The notes under the pieces: generated by a model | Database searches by the model: none | What the model was told of the DNA's origin: nothing | What the model saw: the letters and a program-made list of their open reading frames with translations, nothing else | Shown here: positions 1-7,292 of the stretch, in pieces | Layout of the letters: the number at the start of each line of letters is the position of its first letter | How positions within the stretch are numbered: the stretch's first letter is position 1 | Source: an uncultured Eubacterium sp. | GTDB lineage: Bacteria; Bacillota; Clostridia; Lachnospirales; Lachnospiraceae | NCBI GenBank assembly: GCA_946412445.1 | Contig: CAMKHH010000004.1 | Span: 1-13,315 of the forward strand | Direction of reading: 5' to 3' | Length of the DNA stretch: 13,315 nt | Program-made: the position numbers and the translations under genes

Positions 1-84
1 GTCCTTCTGATTCAAGCCTTTATCATATCTTTTAAATTTTACGGAAAGATTTTGTACATCCAGAATCACTCTGTTTTTATTCAT
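1..84 (-). CDS. Peptide/nickel-type ABC transporter ATPase, N-terminal 28 codons only
   Basis: Only the first 28 codons are in the window; the gene continues past the left edge. The visible protein begins MNKNRVILDVQNLSVKF and goes on KRYDKGLNQKD. This is the usual start of an OppD/DppD/NikD-type ATPase: the first beta strands (ILDVQNLSVKF) before the Walker A loop, which is not visible. It would hydrolyse ATP at the inner face of the membrane to drive import through the two permeases encoded just upstream. It starts 31 bases after the second permease stops, so it is clearly in the same operon. The ribosome site is mediocre: GAAAGG sits about 12 bases before the ATG, farther than for its neighbours. 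No other start with a better site is visible. Family assignment rests on the short N-terminus plus gene order. Confidence 0.8.
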   Translation of the reverse strand, partial: MNKNRVILDVQNLSVKFKRYDKGLNQKD

Positions 85-115
85 TTCAATTACCGACCTT
101 TCATCAGAACTTTTT

Positions 116-943
116 CTAATCCTGTGCAGTCCCCGGATCCATCAGCTGTTTTATCTGACTTCCCAGCTTGTCAAACAGCATAACCACTGCAATCAGCGAT
201 ACACCTGGAAAGAAAACCAGCCACCACATACCTGTGGCAATATGTTTCAGTGCTTCGGAGAGGATTATGCCAATCGCCGGAGTATCTACCGACAGGCCAA
301 ACCCCAGAAATGTAACTCCCGCTTCATGCAGGATTGCATGTGGAAACAACAATATCAGGCCTACAATAAACTGAGGAAGTACATGGGGCAGAATATGTCC
401 GGAAGCAATATGAAACCAGCTTTTTCCGAATTTCTCAGAAGTTTTTACATACTGCATTCCTCTGACCTGCAGCACCTCCCCACGTATTACACGTGTCAGA
501 TTGGGCCAGTGGGTCAAAGCCACTCCAATGATAACTCCTTTTAATCCTTTCCCCATCATGAAAGAGATCAGCATTAAAAGTACCATATGGGGAATTCCCA
601 TAAAAAGATCAACAAAATAACTGATTATCTTATCAACGATTCCCCCTGCAGTAGCTGATAAAAGTCCTAATATCAGAGCCAGACATGCACTTACTCCCGC
701 CGCCAGAGTTCCAATTAAGATACTGGTGGAAAGCCCTTTAACCGTTCTGAAAAACATATCTCTTCCCAGATAATCCGTACCAAACGGATGCTTGAAAGAG
801 GGCGGGAGTTTTTTAGCAGCGTAATCCGGATTATAAGCGGCCGGATTCATCAGTAATCCCGCGGCTGTTATCAGTATTAAGAAGAAAGCAATGCTTCCGA
901 TTAAGAGCAAAGTCTGCTTTCTTCTATTGATCGTTAATTTCAT
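116..943 (-). CDS. ABC transporter permease, DppC/NikC type
   Basis: 275 residues. This is the second transmembrane subunit of a peptide/nickel-class ABC importer. The family N-terminal motif HPFGTDYLGRDMFFR (about 52-66) follows a first membrane helix (about 11-32). Further helices cover roughly 72-100, 108-130, 134-148, 188-205 and 240-258. The cytoplasmic coupling (EAA) loop, which docks on the ATPase, lies around 151-180 (RVIRGEVLQVRGMQYVKTSE). The segment HEAGVTFLGFGL (206-217) is the conserved post-loop motif of this family. The ATG overlaps the stop of the first permease by 4 bases (ATGA), and a GGGAGGG site inside the end of that gene supports it, so the two are translationally coupled. 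Family membership is firm; the substrate (peptide, nickel or other) cannot be read from the permease. Confidence 0.9.
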   Translation of the reverse strand: MKLTINRRKQTLLLIGSIAFFLILITAAGLLMNPAAYNPDYAAKKLPPSFKHPFGTDYLGRDMFFRTVKGLSTSILIGTLAAGVSACLALILGLLSATAGGIVDKIISYFVDLFMGIPHMVLLMLISFMMGKGLKGVIIGVALTHWPNLTRVIRGEVLQVRGMQYVKTSEKFGKSWFHIASGHILPHVLPQFIVGLILLFPHAILHEAGVTFLGFGLSVDTPAIGIILSEALKHIATGMWWLVFFPGVSLIAVVMLFDKLGSQIKQLMDPGTAQD

Positions 944-1923
944 ATCTTAGAGCCCTCCCTGATCTGAGGGTTAAAGACCCCATATAAAATATTTGCCGTC
1001 AGATTTCCTGCAAACACAAAGACAGCAGAGAATAATGCCACTCCCAAAAGCAGGGGAACATCTCCTTTTAATCCTGCCTGTGTAGCTGCGTTTCCAAGTC
1101 CCGGATAAGAAAATACCTGTTCAGCCAATACGCTCCCTCCAAAAAGTTCACTAAAGGATGCAAACTGTAAGGTTACCGCCGGTATGGCAATATTTCTTAT
1201 CCCATGCCGTTTTACCAGAGTCCACTTGGATTCTCCCCTTGCTTTTGCAAACAAAGCATAATCACTGCTCAGCACATCAATTAATTTTTGTCTGGTATGT
1301 AAAGTGATATTGGCAATCCCGGTAATGCTTAATGTGATTGCGGGCAAAATCAGGTGATAGATTCTGTCCAGGATTGTAACATCCTGTGCCGCTTTTCCTA
1401 TAGGCGCCGCCAGCCCAATTGGAAACCACCCCAGGGATATGGAAAATACCATGAGCAGCAGAAGTCCAATCCAGAAAACAGGAGTGGAAGAAAGAATAAA
1501 GCAGACAGCCTTGATTACCTTGTCATACCAGGTTCCCTGCCCGGATCCGGCCAGCACCCCAAGAACAAAACCTATAATCCCTGATAAAACCCAGGCTGTT
1601 ACCATAAGGATAAGAGATGTCTGAAACCGCTCCAGTAAAACTTTTGATACAGGCTTCTGATAAATAATGGATGTACCCATATCTCCATGAAGCATGTTTT
1701 TTACCCATGTAGTATAGCGTACCACCGGAGATTTATCTAATCCCCAGTGCCGGGCTATATTTTCCCTCTGCTGGGCTGAGACATTGCTCTCCGCACCAAC
1801 ATAGGCATCTACAGGATCAATAGGTGAATTGATAATCAGAATAAAGCTTAATATACTGATTCCTATCAAAAGTAATAATAATCTAAAAAAAGATTCACTG
1901 ATAAATTTTATAGTGTTTATCAT
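940..1923 (-). CDS. ABC transporter permease, DppB/NikB type
   Basis: 327 residues. This is the first transmembrane subunit of the importer, pairing with the DppC-type subunit encoded immediately downstream. An N-terminal helix spans about 12-31. It is followed by an extracytoplasmic loop with the family pattern WGLDKSPVVRY and then GDMGTS (80-85). The main permease core (helices about 100-126, 136-165, 188-208, 250-265, 290-316) contains the EAA coupling loop at about 217-245 (DYALFAKARGESKWTLVKRH). It ends with the conserved VFSYPGLGNAA segment (270-280). The ATG lies 17 bases after the stop of the substrate-binding protein, with GAAAGGG about 6 bases upstream. Length and domain order are normal for OppB/DppB/NikB. 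The exact substrate class is not determined by this sequence. Confidence 0.9.
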   Translation of the reverse strand: MINTIKFISESFFRLLLLLIGISILSFILIINSPIDPVDAYVGAESNVSAQQRENIARHWGLDKSPVVRYTTWVKNMLHGDMGTSIIYQKPVSKVLLERFQTSLILMVTAWVLSGIIGFVLGVLAGSGQGTWYDKVIKAVCFILSSTPVFWIGLLLLMVFSISLGWFPIGLAAPIGKAAQDVTILDRIYHLILPAITLSITGIANITLHTRQKLIDVLSSDYALFAKARGESKWTLVKRHGIRNIAIPAVTLQFASFSELFGGSVLAEQVFSYPGLGNAATQAGLKGDVPLLLGVALFSAVFVFAGNLTANILYGVFNPQIREGSKI

Positions 1924-1940
1924 TTTGTACCCTTTCAGCT

Positions 1941-3539
1941 TTATTTATAGGCCCATTCATTTAGATTCTGGATGATTGGCTGCCCGTGACCGTGAGGATG
2001 GATTCTCTGCGTTCCGATATCCAGACCGTCCTTCACCAGATATGTATGATCAATATTTACAAGCCATAAATATGGTAAGTCTATATTCACTCCCGTTGTC
2101 CCGTCATACTGGGCTTTTTTAAGCAAATCAAAGATTTCTTCTTCATTGTCGGAAGACAGAGCCTGTGTCAGATAACCATCTACCGTTTTATTTGTATACA
2201 TAGCTGCGTTATTCAGACCCGTCTGTTCTGCTCCCGCAAATTCAGAAGCGAAGGCATTATATACATCTACAAAATTATAATCCCCTGTCCCTATACAGGT
2301 AGGTGAATTTCTAACCATGTCCTTACAGGTTGTCCAATCTTCAGATTTGGCAATAATATGAATCCCAAGCTTCTTTGCATTTTCACTCAATGCCACTGCC
2401 AGGTTATATCTTTGCAGGTCATCCGTACGTCCTGTTATGGTAAATTCACACTTTATTCCGTCTTTCTCCCTGATACCATCATTATCTGTATCTACCCATC
2501 CTGCCTGTTCCAGGATTTTCTTTGCTTCCTGGACCTGATTATCTTTCAGCTCCGGTTCATCATTTGCCCAGGGAAGTCCGTCAAAGCGTACCCAGGAGGG
2601 CGTTCCTATCCCATTTAAAGCATTATCAATGATTTCCTGTCTGCTGATTCCGATATTTAATGCTTTTCTCACGGCAATATCACTGGTTACATTATTACCT
2701 GCTGCAAGGCCTTCTGAATTCGTGGTTTCCTTTACACAGGGCAGATTAAATCCTCTGTTGTCAGATGTTTTAATCGTTTCCAAGTGCATGCCTTCCACCT
2801 CTTCTTCGGCATATTCCGGGTTGATCATTACCAGGTCAAGTTCTCCCGATCTGGCATTTGCCAAGGCAGTCTCTTCATCCAGGCTTAAGAAAGTTATCTG
2901 TTCAAACTGAGATTTTATTCCATAATAATATTTATTTGGTTCGACAATCAATTGCTGGTTCACATCCAGCTGCTTCACAACAAACGGACCTGTACCGATC
3001 GGATTATCTGCATATTCATCATTATATGCGTGTTCAGGCACGATTCCCAGTAAAGCTGTAGTTCTGATGAAAGGAGAGTAGACTTTATTCAAAGTAAACT
3101 GTACTTTATCCCCGTCTATTACCTCAGCCTTTTCCAACATAGTCAGATCCACACTTGAGCCGCTGTTCTTTGCCGTTTCATATGTAAATACCACATCTTC
3201 GGGGGTCAGCTTTTCACCATCGGAAAACTTCACATCATCACGTATGGTATAAGTATAAACCAGGCCATCCTCACTGATAGAATAATCAGAAGCTAAATCG
3301 TAGTCTGTTTCCACATCCGTTGTGATTTTCAGCAACCCTGTGTGGAAAATCCCGTAGCCATAGATTCCATAGCCCTTGCAGGGATCATAGTTCCCCTCCG
3401 TCATTCCCTTTCCTATAGAAATAACTAAATCCTTCTTCGCTCCGGCATCTTTGTTTCCAGTCTCTTTGCCTCCGCAGCCAGCTAATAAAGTGAACCCTAA
3501 CATCATACATAAAAATGAAACACATAAGTTCTTTTTCAT
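1941..3539 (-). CDS. Substrate-binding lipoprotein of the peptide/nickel ABC importer (SBP family 5)
   Basis: 532 residues, a usual length for extracellular solute-binding family 5 (OppA/DppA/NikA). A hydrophobic signal ends in the lipobox LAGC (19-22), so Cys22 should be lipidated and the protein tethered to the outer membrane face. Family signatures include the DYSISEDGLVYTYTIRDDVKFSDG block (about 87-110), followed by LTPEDVVFTYE, and IGTGPFVVKQL near 180-190. The C-terminus carries H514-P-H516-G-H518-G, an unusual His cluster that could contact a metal or metal chelate; this is inference. The start has AAGGAG 9 bases upstream. It is the first gene of the operon, separated from the preceding hydrolase gene by an intrinsic terminator, leaving only about 46 bases for a promoter. 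A nickel or metallophore role and an oligopeptide role are both open. Confidence 0.88.
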   Translation of the reverse strand: MKKNLCVSFLCMMLGFTLLAGCGGKETGNKDAGAKKDLVISIGKGMTEGNYDPCKGYGIYGYGIFHTGLLKITTDVETDYDLASDYSISEDGLVYTYTIRDDVKFSDGEKLTPEDVVFTYETAKNSGSSVDLTMLEKAEVIDGDKVQFTLNKVYSPFIRTTALLGIVPEHAYNDEYADNPIGTGPFVVKQLDVNQQLIVEPNKYYYGIKSQFEQITFLSLDEETALANARSGELDLVMINPEYAEEEVEGMHLETIKTSDNRGFNLPCVKETTNSEGLAAGNNVTSDIAVRKALNIGISRQEIIDNALNGIGTPSWVRFDGLPWANDEPELKDNQVQEAKKILEQAGWVDTDNDGIREKDGIKCEFTITGRTDDLQRYNLAVALSENAKKLGIHIIAKSEDWTTCKDMVRNSPTCIGTGDYNFVDVYNAFASEFAGAEQTGLNNAAMYTNKTVDGYLTQALSSDNEEEIFDLLKKAQYDGTTGVNIDLPYLWLVNIDHTYLVKDGLDIGTQRIHPHGHGQPIIQNLNEWAYK

Positions 3540-3585
3540 CTATACCTTCTCCTTGTAAGAATCTTTGTGGACTTATGGTAGCACA

Positions 3586-3618
3586 GAAAAATCCCCCCTA
3601 CAAGCCGGTAAGGGGGAT
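3586..3618 (-). terminator. Intrinsic terminator after the SH3/SleB-like hydrolase gene
   Basis: On the minus strand an 11-bp stem (ATCCCCCTTAC with GTAGGGGGGAT, one G-T wobble) closes a 6-base loop and is followed by TTTTT. It starts about 20 bases after the hydrolase stop codon at 3639 and stands directly before the ABC operon. It therefore separates the two transcription units. The plus-strand reading lacks a T run, so it looks one-directional. Confidence 0.9.
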
Positions 3619-3638
3619 ATATAACACTACTTTTCTAT

Positions 3639-4700
3639 TTAATAAAAATGCTGGTTTCCAATCTGTGTTCCTTTTCCGGAACCACTGTTGAAATAAAGAC
3701 AACCTCCGATTGGATTCTCTCCATTTAAAGCTGCCTGTGCCGCTTCGTAGCAGTCGCTTCTGGCGCCACCGGACAGTGTTCTGGAGAGCGATCCATTGGT
3801 AACCGGTGAAAATTGTCCGCCTTCATAAATTACACCACTGATGCTTCCGGGAAAAGATCCGCTTCTCACACGATTCAACACGACTGCTCCAACTGCTACT
3901 TTACCTGTCCTGCTTTCACCACCGGCTTCACACTGAATCAGTGCAGCAAGCAAGTCCAAATCACCATTGCCGGCATTCGTCTTTTCCTGTGCCGGAGCGG
4001 ATGCCTCTACTGATGAGACCCCTGCGGATTCAGATGCCGCTTTCGCTGATTCTGCTGCCCTGGCTGCCTTTTCTGCCTCAGCCTTTGCTGCAGCCTCGGC
4101 TTCAAGCCTGGCCTGATACTCATCCACAGTCAAAGCAAGTGAACCTAAGCTGTCCAATTCCAGATATTGTGCATTTACATAAGCATCTTCACCATTTAAG
4201 GATACCTGATACCAGTCATCAAGGTTCCCTTTCACAGTAAGCTTACTTCCGTTCTCCGTTACTCCCACAATCTGGGAATCTGTGTTCGCTTCGGCCCTGA
4301 CCCTTAAGCCCTCTGCCTGAACGGTTCCTGTAAATCCGCAGACATTCATATAATGTACTCTTGCTTCCTCCCCGAAAACAAGCAGGTCATTCCTTATATA
4401 GCCTTCCACATTGCCGGATTTAATTTTGCTCCAATTTCCATCATTCTCGATTACATCTGCCTCGCATCCCGGCAGAAGCACTCCCACGCGCTCTGAATCA
4501 GTGCTGGCCTCAGAGCGGATATTTGCATATGATTGAACATTTGCAGCGGCTCTATTGGTCCAGGCTTCTGTATGTAAAACACTCTCCTCATTCGTAACAT
4601 CAGCTGATACAGTATCAGCAAACACCGGTGCAGCCATGATTGTTGTCAGTGCCATTGCGCTCCCTATCGCAACTGTAACACCTTTCCTGTTAACCCTCAT
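3639..4700 (-). CDS. Secreted cell wall hydrolase: two SH3 domains plus SleB-like catalytic domain
   Basis: 353 residues. A signal peptide (1-28, cut likely after VFA) sends it out of the cell. Two bacterial SH3 domains follow at about 54-108 (YANIRSEASTDSERVG) and 126-182 (GLRVRAEANTDSQIVG); such domains bind peptidoglycan. An Ala/Glu-rich, probably helical linker (193-246) leads to a C-terminal Hydrolase_2/SleB-type domain (247-353). Its motif IQCEAGGES puts the likely catalytic Glu at 258, followed by GKVAVGAVVLNRV. SleB relatives are lytic enzymes on peptidoglycan glycan strands, and many non-spore members act in vegetative wall turnover. The ATG has AGGAGG 5 bases upstream. The gene is monocistronic: own strong promoter, terminators on both sides. 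A WalR-like operator lies in its leader. The exact bond cleaved is not shown by the sequence. Confidence 0.9.
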   Translation of the reverse strand: MRVNRKGVTVAIGSAMALTTIMAAPVFADTVSADVTNEESVLHTEAWTNRAAANVQSYANIRSEASTDSERVGVLLPGCEADVIENDGNWSKIKSGNVEGYIRNDLLVFGEEARVHYMNVCGFTGTVQAEGLRVRAEANTDSQIVGVTENGSKLTVKGNLDDWYQVSLNGEDAYVNAQYLELDSLGSLALTVDEYQARLEAEAAAKAEAEKAARAAESAKAASESAGVSSVEASAPAQEKTNAGNGDLDLLAALIQCEAGGESRTGKVAVGAVVLNRVRSGSFPGSISGVIYEGGQFSPVTNGSLSRTLSGGARSDCYEAAQAALNGENPIGGCLYFNSGSGKGTQIGNQHFY

Positions 4701-4721
4701 ACTTACCTCCTAAAGATAATT

Positions 4722-4738
4722 ATTACATATTTGTTACA
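4722..4738 (-). promoter_or_regulatory. Candidate WalR (YycF) binding box
   Basis: The minus strand reads TGTAAC-AAATA-TGTAAT, an exact fit to the published WalR consensus TGTWAH-N5-TGTWAH of low-GC Gram-positives. It lies about +10 to +26 relative to the start point predicted from the promoter at 4754-4782. A further degenerate half-site (CGTAAC, 4743-4748) sits one helical turn upstream. It controls a cell wall hydrolase gene, the classic WalR target class. A site downstream of the start point would more likely repress than activate. Confidence 0.6.
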
Positions 4739-4753
4739 ACTTGTTACGAATTG

Positions 4754-4782
4754 ATTCTATCATCATTACATTTTATTGTCAA
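4754..4782 (-). promoter_or_regulatory. Sigma-A-type promoter of the SH3/SleB-like hydrolase gene
   Basis: TTGACA (4777-4782, perfect -35), a 17-base spacer, then TAGAAT (4754-4759, 5 of 6). The predicted start point is about 4747, giving a leader of roughly 47 bases that includes the WalR-like box and the AGGAGG ribosome site at 4706-4711. Confidence 0.85.
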
Positions 4783-4838
4783 CTAGAACATTTTGACAAA
4801 ATGACGCATAAAAATCTACATACTCTTATAAAAATCAT

Positions 4839-4885
4839 AAAAAAAACAGCAAAAGAGCCGCGGCAATCGCCACGGCTCTTTTGCT
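4839..4885 (-). terminator. Strong intrinsic terminator after the deacetylase gene
   Basis: On the minus strand a 17-bp stem (AGCAAAAGAGCCGTGGC pairing with GCCGCGGCTCTTTTGCT, one G-T wobble) closes a GATT tetraloop. A run of eight T follows after one spacer base pair. It begins about 8 bases after the deacetylase stop codon. The A-rich left arm and T-rich right arm give it some activity on the other strand too, but no plus-strand gene is present. Confidence 0.95.
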
Positions 4886-4892
4886 CCTGCTT

Positions 4893-6332
4893 CTATATAG
4901 TATAGAGCGATGGATCACTCGGCCTATTCTGATCCCATACACTGCCAGGATCCATCAAATCATTTAATTTGTCGGATCCGTCAAATACTGCTTGATACAA
5001 TCGGTAACCATCCAGATTTCTTCTGCCCATCCGGAAGAACAAATCTCCCTGCTGAACAAAATACTGCGACGAGTCAACATTACAGAAAATGCTAAAACCC
5101 TGTCCTTTCAGATACTGGAATTTCTCGGTGGAAGAATATTCTTCATTCCAGTTTGCCAGGTCCTGTCCATGGGCAAATATAATGGTATCAGATCCTCCAA
5201 TCAGAGGAGCCACATAATTCTGCCACTTTTCCGTATCTGATTTTAAATGCTCCATAGAAGCATCTCCAATTCTCATATGTCCCCATGTATGGCTTGCAAA
5301 CTTCCAGCCTTTTGCCTTTATTGCATCGGCGGTTTTTTTTGCCTCTTCACACTCTTTATCCCAGTCAAAGTCAGGATGGGCATCCAGCCATGCACGCTGG
5401 TCCGCGGACAGGTTCTCTTTCGTCTTATAGGCAATATCCGTGCGATATCCCAGAATGCCATTATAACCGGTCAGCGCTATCGTCCCTTTTGCCCCTTTAT
5501 AGGAAAAATCCGGATGTTCTTTTATAAACTGATCCAGAAGCGGAACACAGTCATACGCTCCCGTAACCACTGTACCGTCATCCTGAATGTATTCGCAGGT
5601 CGGATTGCCATCCGGATCTACCACCATCTTACTGGCAACGCCCCGCCCGTCGTAGCTGTGATAATAGCTTAAATCATCCAGGGAGAGAACAAACGGAATC
5701 TTACCTTCCGGCAGCAGAATCGGTTTCTTGGTTATATGAACTACGCCGTTCTCATCGGAAGTCTCTTCCACAAGGTCATGGAGATCCACAAGAACATATC
5801 CTTTATCATACATCTGCTGCGTGATACGGTTAAACTCATCCACAGTTGTCATCCACTGACAAAATCCGGCAGTTGCACTGTTCTGCTGAAAAAAAGCCTT
5901 CTGGGGATCCACCACTAAAGAATGGTAGAATACGTGAGTCACCTGTGTCGGATCCGTGGCCACCAGTCCGTTCTGTGCCGCCTGAAACTCAGCTATCCTT
6001 GTAAGAATATCGGGATCACTGTTCGCGTCCGGAATTTCGTTCAGCTTTGCAATTGCACCTTCAAAGTCATACTGCACGGCCATCTGTTCCGCCTCTGTCA
6101 GGATTGCAGCTTTATCATCCGCAGGATTGGAGACCGGCGCCGATACCGACGAGCTTCCCGGTTCGTCTTCTCCTGCTGCCGATTCAGATCCGCTGCTGTC
6201 AGCCGGCTTCTTGTCTTTTTTCTCAAGTCCTCCGGCCAGAACAAAGATGGATACTCCCATAACACACAGAAGGATAACCAGTATGGTTGTCTTAAATATC
6301 AATCTTCTTTGTTTCTTCTTTTTCTTTTCCAT
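4893..6332 (-). CDS. Membrane-anchored polysaccharide deacetylase-like protein (NodB homology)
   Basis: 479 residues from the chosen ATG. That start is preferred over an in-frame ATG 16 codons upstream because GGAGG sits 5 bases before it and the predicted transcript starts near 6359. A Lys/Arg-rich cytoplasmic tip (1-10) precedes one membrane helix (about 11-34). Then come a low-complexity Ser/Glu/Asp linker (37-73), a helical segment (74-121) and the catalytic domain. Motif 1 is LSLDD (D219, D220); motif 2 is SHTWGH (H348 and H352), the metal-binding H-x3-H; a later strand reads IIFAHG (384-389). Carbohydrate esterase family 4 enzymes remove acetyl groups from sugars such as N-acetylglucosamine in peptidoglycan. 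The spacing between motifs 1 and 2 (about 128 residues) is far longer than usual. The substrate is unproven; wall peptidoglycan or a surface glycan is likely given the anchor and the neighbouring hydrolase gene. Confidence 0.85.
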   Translation of the reverse strand: MEKKKKKQRRLIFKTTILVILLCVMGVSIFVLAGGLEKKDKKPADSSGSESAAGEDEPGSSSVSAPVSNPADDKAAILTEAEQMAVQYDFEGAIAKLNEIPDANSDPDILTRIAEFQAAQNGLVATDPTQVTHVFYHSLVVDPQKAFFQQNSATAGFCQWMTTVDEFNRITQQMYDKGYVLVDLHDLVEETSDENGVVHITKKPILLPEGKIPFVLSLDDLSYYHSYDGRGVASKMVVDPDGNPTCEYIQDDGTVVTGAYDCVPLLDQFIKEHPDFSYKGAKGTIALTGYNGILGYRTDIAYKTKENLSADQRAWLDAHPDFDWDKECEEAKKTADAIKAKGWKFASHTWGHMRIGDASMEHLKSDTEKWQNYVAPLIGGSDTIIFAHGQDLANWNEEYSSTEKFQYLKGQGFSIFCNVDSSQYFVQQGDLFFRMGRRNLDGYRLYQAVFDGSDKLNDLMDPGSVWDQNRPSDPSLYTI

Positions 6333-6365
6333 ATCTGCCTCCAAGCAATTCACACCTTTATAACT

Positions 6366-6394
6366 ATTGTATCGTAACATACCTTAAAAGTCGA
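6366..6394 (-). promoter_or_regulatory. Candidate promoter of the deacetylase gene
   Basis: TCGACT (6389-6394, 4 of 6 to TTGACA), a 17-base spacer, then TACAAT (6366-6371, 5 of 6). The predicted start near 6359 would leave a 27-base leader with GGAGG. It lies just after the stop codon of the upstream methyltransferase gene (6406), with no terminator between them, so read-through from that gene is also possible. Confidence 0.5.
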
Positions 6395-6405
6395 GTATAT
6401 GAATC

Positions 6406-7188
6406 TTAAGTTTTTGTAACAAAACGCCTCTGACGATATGCCTCATACATAAGTATGGAAGATGCTACCGCAGCATTTAAAGACTCCACTTCTCCCTCCA
6501 TGGGTACCCGAATCAGATAATCAGATCTGTCTGCAAGCCTTTTACTCAGACCATTTCCTTCATTTCCGATGAAAAATGCTGTCCCCCCCGTGTAGTCCTC
6601 ACTATCATACGTATGCTCCCCTTGAAGATGGGCGGCATATGTGATAATTCCTCTGCGCTTAAGTTCTGATAATATTTCACATAGATCTTCTATATATACA
6701 AACGGAACCCGGTATATAGAACCCATCGTGGAACGAATGGTCTTGGGGTTGTAAATATCCACGGTGTTTTTACTCATCAGCAATCCGGTTACACCGGCTC
6801 CCTCAGCAGTCCTCACGATGGTCCCCAAATTCCCCGGGTCCTGTAAGTCTTCTAATATCATACATAGAGGATGGGCTCCGGACAGAACCCCCTGTAAGGT
6901 ATAAGCCGGCATCCGGATCAGACACAAAACCCCCTGAGGTGACTGGGTGTCAGACATCTGGCGGAAGATACGCTCTTCCACCACTTCATACTCTGTTTTG
7001 GACAGATACTCCCCATGCTCTTTTTCAAAGTCCTCTGTGACAAATATACGTTCAATCCACTCTCTGGGGGCTTCCTGAAACATCTTAATTCCTTCTGCGA
7101 CGAAAAGCTTCTGCTTTTTACGTTCTTTTGATTTGTTGTTTAACTGTATTACCCGCTTTACCTGGGCATTTGAACTGCTCGTAATCAT
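6406..7188 (-). CDS. SpoU-family RNA 2'-O-methyltransferase (TrmH/RlmB-like)
   Basis: 260 residues from the chosen ATG, which has AGGAG 6 bases upstream; an in-frame ATG 22 codons earlier gives a non-family N-terminus. An N-terminal substrate-binding region (1-100) contains LFVAEGIKMFQEA (28-40), typical of the RlmB/TsnR group. The SPOUT catalytic domain shows all three family motifs: motif 1 EDLQDPGNLGTIVRTA (113-128, with N120 and R126), motif 2 FFIGNEGNGLS (205-215) and motif 3 IRVPMEGEVESLNAAVA (226-242). Such enzymes transfer a methyl group from S-adenosylmethionine to a ribose 2'-OH in rRNA or tRNA, using a knotted fold. The exact RNA target cannot be read from sequence. It follows pfkA but is separated from it by a terminator; I see no convincing promoter of its own in the 53 bases between. 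Confidence 0.9.
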   Translation of the reverse strand: MITSSSNAQVKRVIQLNNKSKERKKQKLFVAEGIKMFQEAPREWIERIFVTEDFEKEHGEYLSKTEYEVVEERIFRQMSDTQSPQGVLCLIRMPAYTLQGVLSGAHPLCMILEDLQDPGNLGTIVRTAEGAGVTGLLMSKNTVDIYNPKTIRSTMGSIYRVPFVYIEDLCEILSELKRRGIITYAAHLQGEHTYDSEDYTGGTAFFIGNEGNGLSKRLADRSDYLIRVPMEGEVESLNAAVASSILMYEAYRQRRFVTKT

Positions 7189-7241
7189 ACCTCTCTCCTG
7201 CCTGTGTCCCTGCACCGGTTGCCATACGCTGTACCAGTTGC

Positions 7242-7274
7242 AAAAAACCGCCACAAATTATCTTTTTGCGGCGG
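7242..7274 (-). terminator. Intrinsic terminator after pfkA
   Basis: On the minus strand a 10-bp stem (CCGCCGCAAA with TTTGTGGCGG, one G-T wobble) closes a 7-base loop and is followed by TTTTTT. It begins about 20 bases after the pfkA stop codon, so it should end most transcripts coming from dnaE-pfkA. Confidence 0.9.
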
Positions 7275-7292
7275 CCACATATCTGCAACTTA

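Noticed and set aside
3574..3606. A promoter for the ABC operon (TTGTAG-17-TACCAT) in the terminator-to-gene gap
   Set aside because: Only 3 of 6 and 4 of 6 matches, and the -35 would lie in the terminator stem; too weak to list as a feature.
3639..4700. The SleB-like protein as a true spore germination hydrolase
   Set aside because: The two SH3 domains, the vegetative sigma-A-type promoter and the WalR-like box fit wall turnover better, and no ypeB-like partner gene is adjacent.
6366..6385. A WalR box before the deacetylase gene
   Set aside because: Only one half-site (TGTTAC, 6374-6379 on the minus strand) is present; the second position reads AATAGT, which does not fit.
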